From Bacillota bacterium (GTDB lineage Bacteria > Bacillota_I > Bacilli_A > RFN20 > CAG-826), in contig JAEWUY010000069.1 of assembly GCA_023396795.1 (NCBI GenBank), forward strand, positions 1-23,837: a stretch of 23,837 bases of DNA, read 5' to 3'. This document shows positions 6,199 to 15,497 of the stretch, one piece after another; position 1 is the first letter of the stretch; each line of letters opens with the position of its first letter. A program made the position numbers and the translations under genes. A model generated the notes under the pieces. The model saw only the letters and a list, made by a program, of their open reading frames with translations, was not told the DNA's origin and ran no database searches.

Positions 6199-7008
6199 TT
6201 ATTCTTCGACGCTTCTTTGAAGCGCTAGTCCAATTGAATCAATAATATCGGAAGCAATAATACTATGTTCTCCATACTTAGCAGTGGCGATTTGACCAGC
6301 AAGAGAATGAATATAAACTCCATATTTTGATGCTTCGAATAAGTCGTATTTTTGTCCTAGTAGACTAACAATAATTCCTGCTAAGACATCGCCTGAACCT
6401 GCCTTGGCCATACTTGGATGACCGTAATCAAGTTGTACGATGTTTTGTCCTTGAGCTATTGTTGTGACATCATCTTTTAAAACGACTGTCGCGCCGAAAT
6501 CAGTTAAAGTGGATATTTTGCTTAACGGGTCCTCGCAATTTAATAGCCTTCGAGCCTCTCCCATATGAGGAGTTAAAATAACATGACTAAGTCGCCGATC
6601 AAAACCAATCTTGCTTAAAAGCCGTAAACCAGTAGCGTCAATAACTAAAGGAATGTCTAAATCTAAAAGGGCCCGCAATATTTTCTCATTCATTAAATTT
6701 TCTTCAAGCCCCGGCCCAAAAAGAATAGCGTCTTTCTTTTCGGTCAACTTTAAAACTTCTTCGACATCAAGATATCGCTTAATCATTACTTCGGGATTTA
6801 AATTTACAAAGTACGAGAAATCATCTTCTTCTAAGGCAATCGACACAAGGCCTGAACCGGTCCGAAAAGCCGCAAGAGCGCTTAGTGACGGGGCGCCGAA
6901 AAAGCCGATACTACCTCCGAAAATAAGAATATTGCCATAATCATACTTATTAGTATGTTTGAGCCTTTTGCTAATCAGAGTAACGTCATTTTTCGATAGT
7001 TTTTTCAT
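6199..7008 (-). CDS. nnrD: ADP-dependent (S)-NAD(P)H-hydrate dehydratase
   Basis: Repairs damaged NADH and NADPH by dehydrating the S-hydrate form, using ADP. The 269-residue protein has the ribokinase-like YjeF C-terminal fold: glycine-rich IFGGSIGFFGAPSLSALAAFRTGSG (in short, GGS..F.GA and RTGSG), FGPGL (97-101), VIDATGLRLL (122-131), TPHMGEARRLL, and the catalytic AGSGDVLAG with D207. Met replaces the usual Pro in the TPHPGE motif. No N-terminal epimerase domain (NnrE) is fused, so epimerisation must be done elsewhere. The start ATG at 7008 has AGGAG upstream. It lies 22 bp after ntpD, so it may be cotranscribed with the ATPase operon; no terminator is seen between them. Confidence 0.93.
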   Translation of the reverse strand: MKKLSKNDVTLISKRLKHTNKYDYGNILIFGGSIGFFGAPSLSALAAFRTGSGLVSIALEEDDFSYFVNLNPEVMIKRYLDVEEVLKLTEKKDAILFGPGLEENLMNEKILRALLDLDIPLVIDATGLRLLSKIGFDRRLSHVILTPHMGEARRLLNCEDPLSKISTLTDFGATVVLKDDVTTIAQGQNIVQLDYGHPSMAKAGSGDVLAGIIVSLLGQKYDLFEASKYGVYIHSLAGQIATAKYGEHSIIASDIIDSIGLALQRSVEE

Positions 7009-7030
7009 GGGATATGCTCCTAAAACTAAT

Positions 7031-7675
7031 TTATTTCTGACTATCGCGTATTTTTTTGATAATCATATCTTTCGATTTCATAACTCGAATAGTGGCTGCC
7101 ATCTCTTGATCCGCTAATTTGGTTTTAATATCTTTAATAATCGCCATTTGTTCCGGAATCATAATGTGTTCAATTGCATTTACTCTTCGTCTTGTTTTTT
7201 CGATTTCCTTAGCAAACATCTCCGTCGTTTTTTCCGCTTCGGCCAAAGCAATTAACTTGGGCAGTAAGTCAACGCCTAAAATAAGGGCTTCATCAAATTC
7301 CTGAGGTGTCGAACTAAGAGCGTAAGGAGGATTAATTTTACTTTCCATTTCAAAAAATAGGTGGGGAGATTCAATGCTCATAGCCGTTGTCTTGCTTGTT
7401 TTTAATGACCAAGAAAAAGCGGGAATGGATGTTATTTCCGCGAGTTCGGCTCCACGCATTTTAGCCCGTCCTTTTTTAAAGGAAGTTAAAGCTTGGTTTG
7501 TTAGCTTTTCAACTTCTGTTCTTAAATCTTTCGTTTTAAAAACAATTTCCATAAACTGACGAATCAGCTCATCTTGCTTATCTTTTAAAAGGCGATGTCC
7601 ACGTTTCGTGACAGCGAGTTGATTTTTGAGCTTCGTCAGCTCCATGCGGGTCGGGTTAATTTGACCAATCGCCAT
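7031..7675 (-). CDS. ntpD: V-type ATPase subunit D (central stalk)
   Basis: A 214-residue, largely helical protein. The N-terminus (MAIGQINPTRMELTKLKNQL, then LAVTKRGHRLLKDKQDELIRQF) is the standard V/A-ATPase subunit D signature, and the C-terminal helix has the typical KTRRRVNAIEHIMIP. Subunit D forms the rotating shaft inside the A3B3 hexamer and works with subunit F. It is the last ATPase gene of the operon, starting 2 bp after ntpB, with GAGGAA as ribosome binding site. Confidence 0.96.
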   Translation of the reverse strand: MAIGQINPTRMELTKLKNQLAVTKRGHRLLKDKQDELIRQFMEIVFKTKDLRTEVEKLTNQALTSFKKGRAKMRGAELAEITSIPAFSWSLKTSKTTAMSIESPHLFFEMESKINPPYALSSTPQEFDEALILGVDLLPKLIALAEAEKTTEMFAKEIEKTRRRVNAIEHIMIPEQMAIIKDIKTKLADQEMAATIRVMKSKDMIIKKIRDSQK

Positions 7676-7677
7676 AT

Positions 7678-9057
7678 TTATTCCTCGTTACCGTAAAATT
7701 CAGCGATGTTTTCATCACTAATTCGTTTTAATTCCGAGGTTGGGAAAATTCGTAATAGTTCCCAGCCAATATCGAGTGTTTCTTTAATAGAGCGATTGCT
7801 ATTAAAGCCTTGAGATATATACTTTTCTTCAAATTCCTCTGCAAATCTAGCATATAATTTGTCAACATCAGAAAGAGCGCTATCGCCTAAAACGGTTGAC
7901 AACTCCTTGGCTTCTTTACCACGAGCATAAGAAGCAAATAGTTGATTCATGGTATCAGCGTGGTCACCGCGCGTTTTATTATCGCCAATACCTTTATCTT
8001 TCAATCTTGAAAGTGAAGGCAGAACATCAATCGGTGGTAAAATGCCTTTCATAAAAAGGTTACGAGATAATATGATTTGTCCTTCGGTGATATAACCAGT
8101 TAAGTCGGGAATAGGATGGGTTTTGTCATCTTCTGGCATCGTTAAAATGGGTAACTGTGTGATTGAGCCTTTTAAGCCTTTAATCCGACCAGCTCTTTCG
8201 TATAATGAAGCCAAATCCGTATACATATAACCAGGGTATCCGCGACGACCCGGAACTTCTTTACGAGCTGAAGAAATTTCGCGGAGAGCTTCGGCGTAGT
8301 TTGTAATATCGGTTAGAATAACTAAAACATGCATATTAAGTTGATAGGCTAAATATTCAGCGGCCGTAATGGCCATGCGTGGAGTTGCAATGCGCTCAAT
8401 CGCTGGATCGTTAGCAAGATTAACAAACATCACAGTTCTTTCGATGGCTCCGGACTTGCGAAAGTCTTCAATAAAATAATCGGCTTCTTCGAAGGTAATG
8501 CCGATGGCCGCAAAAACGACAGCAAATTTTTCCGACTTACCTAAGACGCGAGCTTGGCGAGCAATTTGGGCTGCTAGCTTAGCGTGCGGCAAGCCTGATC
8601 CTGAGAAAATGGGGAGTTTCTGGCCACGGACTAAAGTGTTTAGTCCATCAATCGCCGAGATACCAGTCTGAATAAATTCAGAGGGATAATCACGGGCGAC
8701 AGGATTAAGAGCCGAACCATTAATATCTAAGCGAGTATCAGCAATAATTTCGCCTTTATTATCAATAGGACGTCCTAGTCCATCAAAAACACGACCTAAA
8801 ATATCCGGAGATAAGCCTAATTCAATGCCGTGACCTAAAAAGGTCGCTTTGGCATCATCGATTTTCATACCTTGACTAGATTCAAATAATTGGACTAAAG
8901 CTTTATCCTCGTTAATCTCTAAAACTTTGCCTAAACGGTTTTCGCCATTGGCAAGTTTGATTTCGACAAGTTCATCATATTTAACATCCTGAACTTTTTT
9001 AACAAGCATAAGAGGTCCGACGACTTCATTAATGGTTTTATATTGTTTAATAGCCAT
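7678..9057 (-). CDS. ntpB: V-type ATPase subunit B (non-catalytic)
   Basis: The 459-residue length is normal. It starts KTINEVVGPLMLVKKV, the beta-barrel domain, and lacks a P-loop lysine motif: the equivalent loop reads SGSGLPHAKLAAQIARQA, as in other B subunits. SSARKEVPGRRGYPGYMYTD is the conserved stretch at the A-B interface. B alternates with A in the head and contributes the arginine side of the catalytic site. It has an excellent ribosome binding site (AAAGGAGG) and sits 2 bp after ntpA, suggesting that production of A and B is matched. Confidence 0.97.
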   Translation of the reverse strand: MAIKQYKTINEVVGPLMLVKKVQDVKYDELVEIKLANGENRLGKVLEINEDKALVQLFESSQGMKIDDAKATFLGHGIELGLSPDILGRVFDGLGRPIDNKGEIIADTRLDINGSALNPVARDYPSEFIQTGISAIDGLNTLVRGQKLPIFSGSGLPHAKLAAQIARQARVLGKSEKFAVVFAAIGITFEEADYFIEDFRKSGAIERTVMFVNLANDPAIERIATPRMAITAAEYLAYQLNMHVLVILTDITNYAEALREISSARKEVPGRRGYPGYMYTDLASLYERAGRIKGLKGSITQLPILTMPEDDKTHPIPDLTGYITEGQIILSRNLFMKGILPPIDVLPSLSRLKDKGIGDNKTRGDHADTMNQLFASYARGKEAKELSTVLGDSALSDVDKLYARFAEEFEEKYISQGFNSNRSIKETLDIGWELLRIFPTSELKRISDENIAEFYGNEE

Positions 9058-9059
9058 GG

Positions 9060-10823
9060 TTAATCCTCCTTTAACGAGGCAAACTCGTTTTGTAAAGCTT
9101 GTTGAACGCTTTCAGTTTCACGAGCTATATCTTCTTCATGAACATATTTAATTCGCCCGATTCGTTCCGGAGTTTTCATTTTTTCGATTTCTGAAAACGC
9201 TTTGTGGGCATCGAGAGCTTTAAGAGCTAAGTCATACCACATTAAAATTGTTGATAACATCAAATATTGCTTATCAATTGATGAATAGGTATCGATTTCA
9301 TGGAAAGCATTTTGATGTAAAAAGTCTTCACGAATCATTTGTGAGGCTAGTAGTTTAATGCGGTCAACTTTGGAGAGCGAATCAATTCCCACCAACCGAA
9401 CAATTTCTTGTAAGGAAGCTTCATCTTGAAGAAGGATTTGGACACGCCGAATCAATTTGCTCCAATCCTTGTGATAATGACTATTAATATCTAAATGTAA
9501 AACATCTTCATAAAGACTATAACTTTTGAGCCAGTCAATCGCTGGAAAATGGCGGCGATAGGCTAAAGTAGCAGATAAACCCCAGAAAACTTTGACAATA
9601 CGCAGTGTGGCTTGTGAAACAGGCTCAGAAGTATCCCCACCCGGTGGGGAAACAGCGCCAATCGCCGTTACGGCTCCTTCGCGTTTTTTATCACCTAAAC
9701 AAGCAACATAACCTGCTCGTTCATAAAATTCTGCTAAACGACTTGATAAGTAGGCGGGATAACCTTCTTCGCCTGGCATTTCTTCTAAACGTGAAGACAT
9801 TTCGCGTAGAGCCTCGGCCCAACGCGAAGTAGAATCAGCCATAATCGCCACTTTATAACCCATATCACGATAATATTCAGCAATCGTAATTCCAGTGTAG
9901 ATAGAGGCTTCACGGGCGGCCACTGGCATATTTGAAGTATTAGCAATTAACACTGTTCTTTGCATTAACGACTCTCCAGTGCGGGGGTCTTTAAGCCGAG
10001 GAAACTCCATTAAAACGTCAGTCATTTCATTGCCGCGCTCTCCACAGCCAACATAAACGATAATATCAGCATCAGCCCATTTGGCGAGTTGGTGTTGCAC
10101 GACCGTTTTACCAGAGCCGAAAGGACCTGGAATGGCCGCTATTCCGCCAATGGAAATCGGAAATAAAGAGTCTATGACTCTTTGTCCTGTGACCATGATT
10201 TTGCTCGGGGCTAATTTATTTAAGTAAGGACGTTTTTTACGGACAGGCCAATATTGAATCATGTTTAACTCAATTGTTGCTCCATCTTTAGTTACAACCT
10301 TAGCGATAATGTCAGTAATTTTAGCAGGGCCTGAATGTAAAAACACAAGTTGTCCTGAAACATGAGGAGGAACCATAATACGATGAGTGACCACCGCTGT
10401 TTCTTTTACCGTGCCTAAAATGACACCGCCACTTACGAAAGTCTCAACTTTGGCAACCGGAACAAACTCCCACACTTTTTGCCGATCAAGACGTGGCAAA
10501 TCGATTCCCAGAGGAATATGAGCTCCATATTCTTGGAAAATATTAGTTAAAGGACGCTGAATTCCATCAAAGATGGAAGTAATTAAACCCGGACCAAGTT
10601 CAGCCGAAAGAGGTTCGTGAGTAAAATAGACGGGTTCTCCCGGACCAATACCGGCCGTTTCCTCATATACTTGAATTGAGGCTAAATCGCCACGAAGCTC
10701 AATAACTTCGCCAATTAGCTTTTTATTAGAGACGCGAACAACGTCATAAACTTGAACATCTTCCATGCCCGAAGCTACGACTAATGGTCCAGCGACTTTT
10801 GTAATAGTTCCAACTTTTTCCAT
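9060..10823 (-). CDS. ntpA: V-type ATPase catalytic subunit A
   Basis: A 587-residue catalytic subunit with the P-loop GPFGSGKT (233-240), GERGNE (261-266, containing the catalytic Glu) and the ADSTSRWAEALREMSSRLEE region. The long non-homologous insertion between the barrel and the P-loop domain (about residues 110-190) distinguishes A-type/V-type from F-type beta subunits. It hydrolyses or makes ATP coupled to ion transport through the membrane ring. The ATG at 10823 has AAGGAAG upstream. The 12-bp spacing from the preceding ntpG gene is the widest in the ATPase operon. Confidence 0.98.
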   Translation of the reverse strand: MEKVGTITKVAGPLVVASGMEDVQVYDVVRVSNKKLIGEVIELRGDLASIQVYEETAGIGPGEPVYFTHEPLSAELGPGLITSIFDGIQRPLTNIFQEYGAHIPLGIDLPRLDRQKVWEFVPVAKVETFVSGGVILGTVKETAVVTHRIMVPPHVSGQLVFLHSGPAKITDIIAKVVTKDGATIELNMIQYWPVRKKRPYLNKLAPSKIMVTGQRVIDSLFPISIGGIAAIPGPFGSGKTVVQHQLAKWADADIIVYVGCGERGNEMTDVLMEFPRLKDPRTGESLMQRTVLIANTSNMPVAAREASIYTGITIAEYYRDMGYKVAIMADSTSRWAEALREMSSRLEEMPGEEGYPAYLSSRLAEFYERAGYVACLGDKKREGAVTAIGAVSPPGGDTSEPVSQATLRIVKVFWGLSATLAYRRHFPAIDWLKSYSLYEDVLHLDINSHYHKDWSKLIRRVQILLQDEASLQEIVRLVGIDSLSKVDRIKLLASQMIREDFLHQNAFHEIDTYSSIDKQYLMLSTILMWYDLALKALDAHKAFSEIEKMKTPERIGRIKYVHEEDIARETESVQQALQNEFASLKED

Positions 10824-10835
10824 ATAACTTCCTTT

Positions 10836-11144
10836 CTAAAACAATCTTAGACCGATGGCTTTTTCGACATCACTGCGTAATTTTTCTAAACCCTGACCTG
10901 TTGCTTGCTGATCGATTGGCAAGGCTATAATTATTGGAAAGGCTTGTTCATCGAGACGGTTATGATAATCATTAATTAAAGATTGCAGATTTTCGTCGAT
11001 AACAATAATTTTTGCTTGATTAGCAATCTTCTCAATAACTTGTTTTGTTGTATCAAGATCGCTAATAACATATGTTTCAAAACCTAGGCTTCGAAATAAA
11101 TAAACATTTTCTGTTGTGGCGATTGCCACGACTTGCCCGTTCAT
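10836..11144 (-). CDS. ntpG: V-type ATPase subunit F (central stalk; ntpG of E. hirae)
   Basis: A 102-residue Rossmann-like small subunit. It shows the family pattern IATTENVYLFRSLGFETY (residues 7-24) and IVIDENLQSLI in the middle, ending with the basic, amphipathic helix EKLRSDVEKAIGLRLF. Subunit F binds subunit D in the rotating stalk. The start overlaps the ntpC stop in TAATG, and the position between C and A is that of ntpG in the E. hirae operon. Small subunits of this type diverge quickly, so position carries part of the identification. Confidence 0.9.
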   Translation of the reverse strand: MNGQVVAIATTENVYLFRSLGFETYVISDLDTTKQVIEKIANQAKIIVIDENLQSLINDYHNRLDEQAFPIIIALPIDQQATGQGLEKLRSDVEKAIGLRLF

Positions 11145-12082
11145 TATGCACCCACCATCAAGACTGCTTTTCGATCTAAGTAAAGACGTCTTATATCAAT
11201 GATTTCGATTTGTTTTCGCACAACATAATCGATGATTGAAGCCGTCGAAGTAATATCAATTGCGTAATTTTTATTTTCTTGAATCATGATGTGAAGAAGC
11301 GATTGCTCCAATAAGGAAAAATCATTATTAGCGAAATAATCTTGTAATGGGGCGACAAATTTCGACATATAAAGCGAAGAATAACGATTGATTAAATCAC
11401 GACTATCGCTATTTAAAAGAACAAGTACATCACTAACACTCATTTGCCCATGACTAAGAAGATTGAAACGTAGTTGTTCTTCGTCAAATTTCATCCGTCG
11501 AGCGCGCAATAAAGAAAGCAAATTACTAATATCAGTGGAAATAACAAAATAATGTTCAAGTGCCTCATCTTTTCGGTCTTTAATAATATTAAAAACGAGC
11601 ATTTGAAGAGTATCTTGTAAAAAGCTAACTAATTCGTGACTACTCGCAAAAGTATTTTCGTTCATCAAAGCAAAAAGGCTTTTATAAGGTTCAACAAGAG
11701 CTAGGTAATCATCATGGAGAATGGCTTTTTCCAAATCTTTTTTTGATAAAAAACCAGCTTCCTCGAAATCACTAATCTCCGATTTAAATAACTTATTTTT
11801 ATAATAAGAGCGAATGTTTGTTAAATCATATTTCGTAAAAAATAACAGCGGTAAATCATCATAAGGTAAAATTTGAATAATTTCTTCTTTAAGATTTATG
11901 ACTTCACCTTCCAAAATGGCTTCGACAATGGCGTTTTTATTACTGACGCTATAGCCAAGAGCTTGCAGTTTTAAAACAAACCCACTTTCGTCAGTGGCTT
12001 GAAGATCACGGAACTGCGTTTTTGAAAGAAGCCCCGCGGACTTAGTCGACAATAATGCACTTGCGAAAGTGTAGTCTCTCAT
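11144..12082 (-). CDS. ntpC: V-type ATPase subunit C (rotor collar, subunit d-like)
   Basis: A 312-residue, alpha-helical protein without membrane segments, with scattered tyrosine/aspartate motifs such as DYTFASALLSTKSAGLLSKT at the start and IDIRRLYLDRKAVLMVGA at the end. It is the funnel linking the central stalk to the membrane c-ring. Sequence conservation in this family is low; assignment rests on length, composition and its position between ntpE and ntpG. The stop overlaps the ntpG start by one base. Confidence 0.88.
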   Translation of the reverse strand: MRDYTFASALLSTKSAGLLSKTQFRDLQATDESGFVLKLQALGYSVSNKNAIVEAILEGEVINLKEEIIQILPYDDLPLLFFTKYDLTNIRSYYKNKLFKSEISDFEEAGFLSKKDLEKAILHDDYLALVEPYKSLFALMNENTFASSHELVSFLQDTLQMLVFNIIKDRKDEALEHYFVISTDISNLLSLLRARRMKFDEEQLRFNLLSHGQMSVSDVLVLLNSDSRDLINRYSSLYMSKFVAPLQDYFANNDFSLLEQSLLHIMIQENKNYAIDITSTASIIDYVVRKQIEIIDIRRLYLDRKAVLMVGA

Positions 12083-12084
12083 TC

Positions 12085-12702
12085 TTACTCTTGTTCTCCA
12101 AAAAGGGTGTTAAACAACTCTTTTTCTTTATCTTTACGAATCTTGCGTAGCAAAGGTTTGACACTAAAATTCAAATCAAATGTCTCGCCGATCAGTAAAA
12201 ATCCATCTTCTTCGTTTGAAGGCACGTTTTCTAATCTAATTGAAAAATCTTTGCCAAGTGCTTTATTTAACACATCGAGTTCAATAATTTTTCCGGCTTT
12301 ATGAGTTGATAATGCATGGACATACTTATCATAGTCGTGCTTATTGACGCGCATAGTCTCCGTGCCTTTGAGTGTTTCGTTTTTAATTTGCGAAACGACA
12401 AACGCCAACAATTCTGATCCTTCAAGATTTTTAAAATACACAAAAACATTATCAAAAATTTCTTCAATCATTTTATTTTTGAATGCCGAAATTGATTGAC
12501 GTTTTTCTAGTTCGCTTAAGGCTTGCTTTTGAACGATTGCATTTTGTTTATCGTCCTCGGCCTTAGCAATAATCAAAGATGCTTCTTTTTCGGCTTCGGT
12601 AACGATTTTGTGTTCGATAGCCTTGGCTTCTAATTCCGCTTCCTTGCGAATACTAGCGCTTTCACTTTGCCCTTTTTTGGCAATTTTTTCGTAAATGGAC
12701 AT
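12085..12702 (-). CDS. ntpE: V-type ATPase subunit E (peripheral stalk)
   Basis: Peripheral-stalk subunit that pairs with the ntpF product to hold the head still. The N-terminal ~90 residues are a long charged helix (EKIAKKGQSESASIRKEAEL onward, many Ala/Glu/Lys), likely coiled coil; the C-terminal part is the globular domain ending near the lysine-rich RKIRKDKEKELF. I chose the ATG at 12702 (205 residues) over the ATG at 12708 because AGGAG directly abuts the latter and is 6 nt from the former. It lies 9 bp after ntpK and 2 bp before ntpC. Confidence 0.92.
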   Translation of the reverse strand: MSIYEKIAKKGQSESASIRKEAELEAKAIEHKIVTEAEKEASLIIAKAEDDKQNAIVQKQALSELEKRQSISAFKNKMIEEIFDNVFVYFKNLEGSELLAFVVSQIKNETLKGTETMRVNKHDYDKYVHALSTHKAGKIIELDVLNKALGKDFSIRLENVPSNEEDGFLLIGETFDLNFSVKPLLRKIRKDKEKELFNTLFGEQE

Positions 12703-12711
12703 GGTCATCTC

Positions 12712-13185
12712 CTAGATGGCCACAGCGCTATACATTAAAATGCTGACAAGAAGGGCTAAAATGGCATAAGTTTCGACTAAGGCGGTCATCGTCATACCTC
12801 GTGTCATCATTTCTGGTCTCTTGCCAGTCATTAAAATCGAGGTAGCGGCAACTTTCCCTTGAGCGATGCCCGATAGTAAACCGACAATGGCAATCGGTAA
12901 AGAAGCACCCAACATAGCCCATCCCTGCCAATCATCTAAAGCAATCGCGGTTCCTCCTAAGAGGCCAACCTTTTGTAAAATTAATACGGCGAGCAAGAAT
13001 CCATAAATTCCTTGAGTGCCAGGCAAAGCCTGCAATACCAAAACACGACCAAATAAGTCGGGTTTTTCGGCCAAGACTCCCGTACCAGCTCGTCCGGCGA
13101 TTGATACGCCGACTGCTGAGCCAATGCCCGCTAGTCCTGCGGCTAAAGCCGCGCCAATAATTGATAGAACTAAACCATAAGTCAT
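12712..13185 (-). CDS. ntpK: V-type ATPase membrane-ring subunit K with Na+-site residues
   Basis: The 157-residue, four-helix proteolipid consists of two fused hairpins; only the second carries the ion-binding acid (E138 in ALVETYAIL), the first having Q58 in LPGTQGIYGF. Na+ ligands known from E. hirae NtpK (L61, T64, Q65, Q110, E139) correspond to L54, T57, Q58, Q109 (SGIAQGKVA) and E138 here. All five are present, so the ring probably moves Na+ rather than H+. Helices run at about 5-30, 46-73, 88-118 and 128-157. It sits between the genes for subunits I and E, as in ntp operons. Confidence 0.96.
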   Translation of the reverse strand: MTYGLVLSIIGAALAAGLAGIGSAVGVSIAGRAGTGVLAEKPDLFGRVLVLQALPGTQGIYGFLLAVLILQKVGLLGGTAIALDDWQGWAMLGASLPIAIVGLLSGIAQGKVAATSILMTGKRPEMMTRGMTMTALVETYAILALLVSILMYSAVAI

Positions 13186-13188
13186 AGT

Positions 13189-15123
13189 CTATCTCCTTTC
13201 CTCTCGCAAATCCGAGATTTCATTTATACGTTTTAAACGAATGGCAAAGGGTTCAAACAAATAACCTCCGCCTTCATAAAACTTGTTAAAAAACTCGATG
13301 TATTGAAGACGTCCATCATGAACGTAAGCTGATAGCATACCCATTACAAAATTGAAAATATGTCCAATTAAATATATGAAGAGCGAAAGAATAAAGCCAA
13401 TTACACTACCTTGGACCATACCCGCAAGTAAATTCATCGTTGAAGCAATAACCGCTGTAGATAAGCTCAAAGCTAAAATACGCGAATAAGATAAAATATC
13501 GCTAACATAGCTTGTTGATTTATAAATAGCTCCTAATCCACCAAAGATTTTCCCAAAAATATTTTTGCTTTTGCGTCCAGCCAATAGTAAAAGAATTAAG
13601 ACACCGATTCCGGCAAAGCCGAGTCCGAGATAACTTAGAATTGTCAATGTCGTCCAAACAAACATTTGGGCAGCGACAAACAATAAACCAACGAGGACCA
13701 AAATCCACGATAGTCCATCGGCAATTGCCCCAAGATAGTCTCTTCGTTTGATGAGCAAAGCTATTTTAAAACCAAGACCATTAATTATATGAAGAACGCC
13801 AAAAACAAGAGAGAAACCTAGCATGATTAAAGGATCGGTAACCGGATTTAAAACAACTGTGGTCCATTGTTGCGAAAAAATATTTCCAATGAGTGCGCCT
13901 AAATCAAAATCCGCTCCAAAAAAGCTACCAAAAAGAATACCGGCGATTAATGATGTTATGCCCGAAAAGAAAAAGACGCTAACTAATTTCCTAAGGGTTC
14001 CTTTTGGTTTTAAAAAGAGGATTGCTAAACCAAAGATAGCAAGCATGGATAAACCATAGCCAATATCCCCCATCATAATGCCAAAAATAAGCCAATACCA
14101 GATTGCAACGGCTGGATTAGGATCGATTTCTGAATGATTAGGAATCGAAAACATATTAGTAATGGTTTCAAATTGTGAAACGAATCTATTGTTTTTCAAA
14201 GCTGTTGGAGGCAGTTCGGCTTCCCCTGGTTCATTAAGCTCTAAGTCATAATCATCTGTGATAGATTCAATTGTCTTTTTTAAAAGGTCAAGTTGATCTT
14301 CGCGTACCCAGCCATCTAAATAAAATGAACGTTCGGTTTTACCAAAAACAATACTTTTGCGATCGATTTGGGCTTGCAGACGATCACACAATAATTCGAG
14401 TTGATCTTTGTTTTTCGCTAATTCTTTCAGTTCGCTTTGTAAGACAACGATTCGTTGTTTACCTTCTTCGAGTTCTTTGGCTAGCTGATCAACATACTCG
14501 TACATCGAAACATTAGTTTCAGGAAAATCGACTTCTGTAAAAGGATATTTTGCGACTTCTTGATTGATGTTTGTTTCCTCATCAATATAAGAGGCATATA
14601 AAAGAGCGGGGCCATATTCAGAGGATGATAAAACTTGAAAAGGCACTTCTTTCTTTTCGAAATAAGATTGGATATTTACAAGGCTGTCTTCCTTAATGTG
14701 ACCAAGATGATAACGAACATAGTTCGCGGCTTTTAAATCGGAAACGGGAATATCAATTTCGTGAAAAGGGGCAAATTTTTGATGAAGTTCTTCGAGTCTT
14801 TTAATATTGTTTGAAACGCTAGCTACTTCTTCAATGCGCTTTTCCACATCTTCTAATAACGCGACTTGCTTATCGTCTTCTAGCATAAACCGTTCATACG
14901 TGACAGAGGAATATTGAAAAAGGGATTTTTTCTTACCGTAGCGATATAAATCGCTAAGAGCTTTATTGGCGCGTTGTAACAGGATTGTGTCTTGGTTGAT
15001 ATCCACGGCGTTTGAAGAGTTTGGAATAATCATCAAAAGTGACGCTTTTTGTAAAGAGCGAACTAAGGCTTCTTGATGTTCTTCCAACACAAAAATGCGG
15101 GCTTTTTTAACTTTAACGATCAC
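13189..15123 (-). CDS. ntpI: V-type ATPase membrane subunit I (a-subunit)
   Basis: Stator subunit that forms the ion half-channels. From the GTG at 15123 it has 644 residues: an N-terminal cytoplasmic half with coiled-coil stretches (about 70-130 and 210-260), then about seven or eight membrane segments. The essential arginine lies in LSYSRILALSLSTAVIAS (about R548), equivalent to the channel arginine of other a-subunits. The start was moved from an upstream TTG at 15141 because the protein then begins VIVKVKKARIF, as usual for the family, and GAGG lies about 9 nt before it. This gives an 11-bp overlap with ntpF, favouring translational coupling. Confidence 0.94.
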   Translation of the reverse strand: MIVKVKKARIFVLEEHQEALVRSLQKASLLMIIPNSSNAVDINQDTILLQRANKALSDLYRYGKKKSLFQYSSVTYERFMLEDDKQVALLEDVEKRIEEVASVSNNIKRLEELHQKFAPFHEIDIPVSDLKAANYVRYHLGHIKEDSLVNIQSYFEKKEVPFQVLSSSEYGPALLYASYIDEETNINQEVAKYPFTEVDFPETNVSMYEYVDQLAKELEEGKQRIVVLQSELKELAKNKDQLELLCDRLQAQIDRKSIVFGKTERSFYLDGWVREDQLDLLKKTIESITDDYDLELNEPGEAELPPTALKNNRFVSQFETITNMFSIPNHSEIDPNPAVAIWYWLIFGIMMGDIGYGLSMLAIFGLAILFLKPKGTLRKLVSVFFFSGITSLIAGILFGSFFGADFDLGALIGNIFSQQWTTVVLNPVTDPLIMLGFSLVFGVLHIINGLGFKIALLIKRRDYLGAIADGLSWILVLVGLLFVAAQMFVWTTLTILSYLGLGFAGIGVLILLLLAGRKSKNIFGKIFGGLGAIYKSTSYVSDILSYSRILALSLSTAVIASTMNLLAGMVQGSVIGFILSLFIYLIGHIFNFVMGMLSAYVHDGRLQYIEFFNKFYEGGGYLFEPFAIRLKRINEISDLREERR

Positions 15124-15427
15124 TTTGTTTGACCTCAGCAATTAAATGTTTAACTAGTTGAGCTTTTTTACTCGCCACTTGCTTGTTCATTTTGACTTCG
15201 ATTTCTTTTAACTCATCGGCTAAAACATTGTCAATATTTGTAATTTCTTTTAGTATTTCTTGTTCGTTTTGTTTGCGAATAGTTTCGGCATCAGCTAAAA
15301 GCTTTTTGGCTTGTTCTTCAGCTTTTTTCTTGGTTTGGTTTAAAAGCATGGTTTTATAAACGCGGGCTTCTGTCACTTGACTAGACGCCTGGCGTTCGGC
15401 TTCGATAATTTTTTTCATTGCTTCCAC
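15113..15427 (-). CDS. ntpF: V-type ATPase peripheral-stalk subunit (G/H type; ntpF of E. hirae)
   Basis: First gene of the ATPase operon. The protein is almost entirely one charged helix (VEAMKKIIEAERQASSQ, followed by Lys/Glu/Ala-rich heptads), expected to form a coiled coil with the subunit E helix. I chose a GTG start at 15427 (104 residues, matching E. hirae NtpF), with GAGGT 8 nt upstream; the frame itself continues up to a TTG at 15463, which has no ribosome binding site. Position at the head of the F-I-K-E-C-G-A-B-D order supports the assignment. No strong promoter is evident; the upstream DNA is AT-rich and borders an IS remnant. Confidence 0.88.
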   Translation of the reverse strand: MEAMKKIIEAERQASSQVTEARVYKTMLLNQTKKKAEEQAKKLLADAETIRKQNEQEILKEITNIDNVLADELKEIEVKMNKQVASKKAQLVKHLIAEVKQSDR

Positions 15428-15497
15428 GACGATTACCTCACTATTTCCATGCTCAAATATCAATAAGTAATATTAACACAAACTTGCTTATATATCT

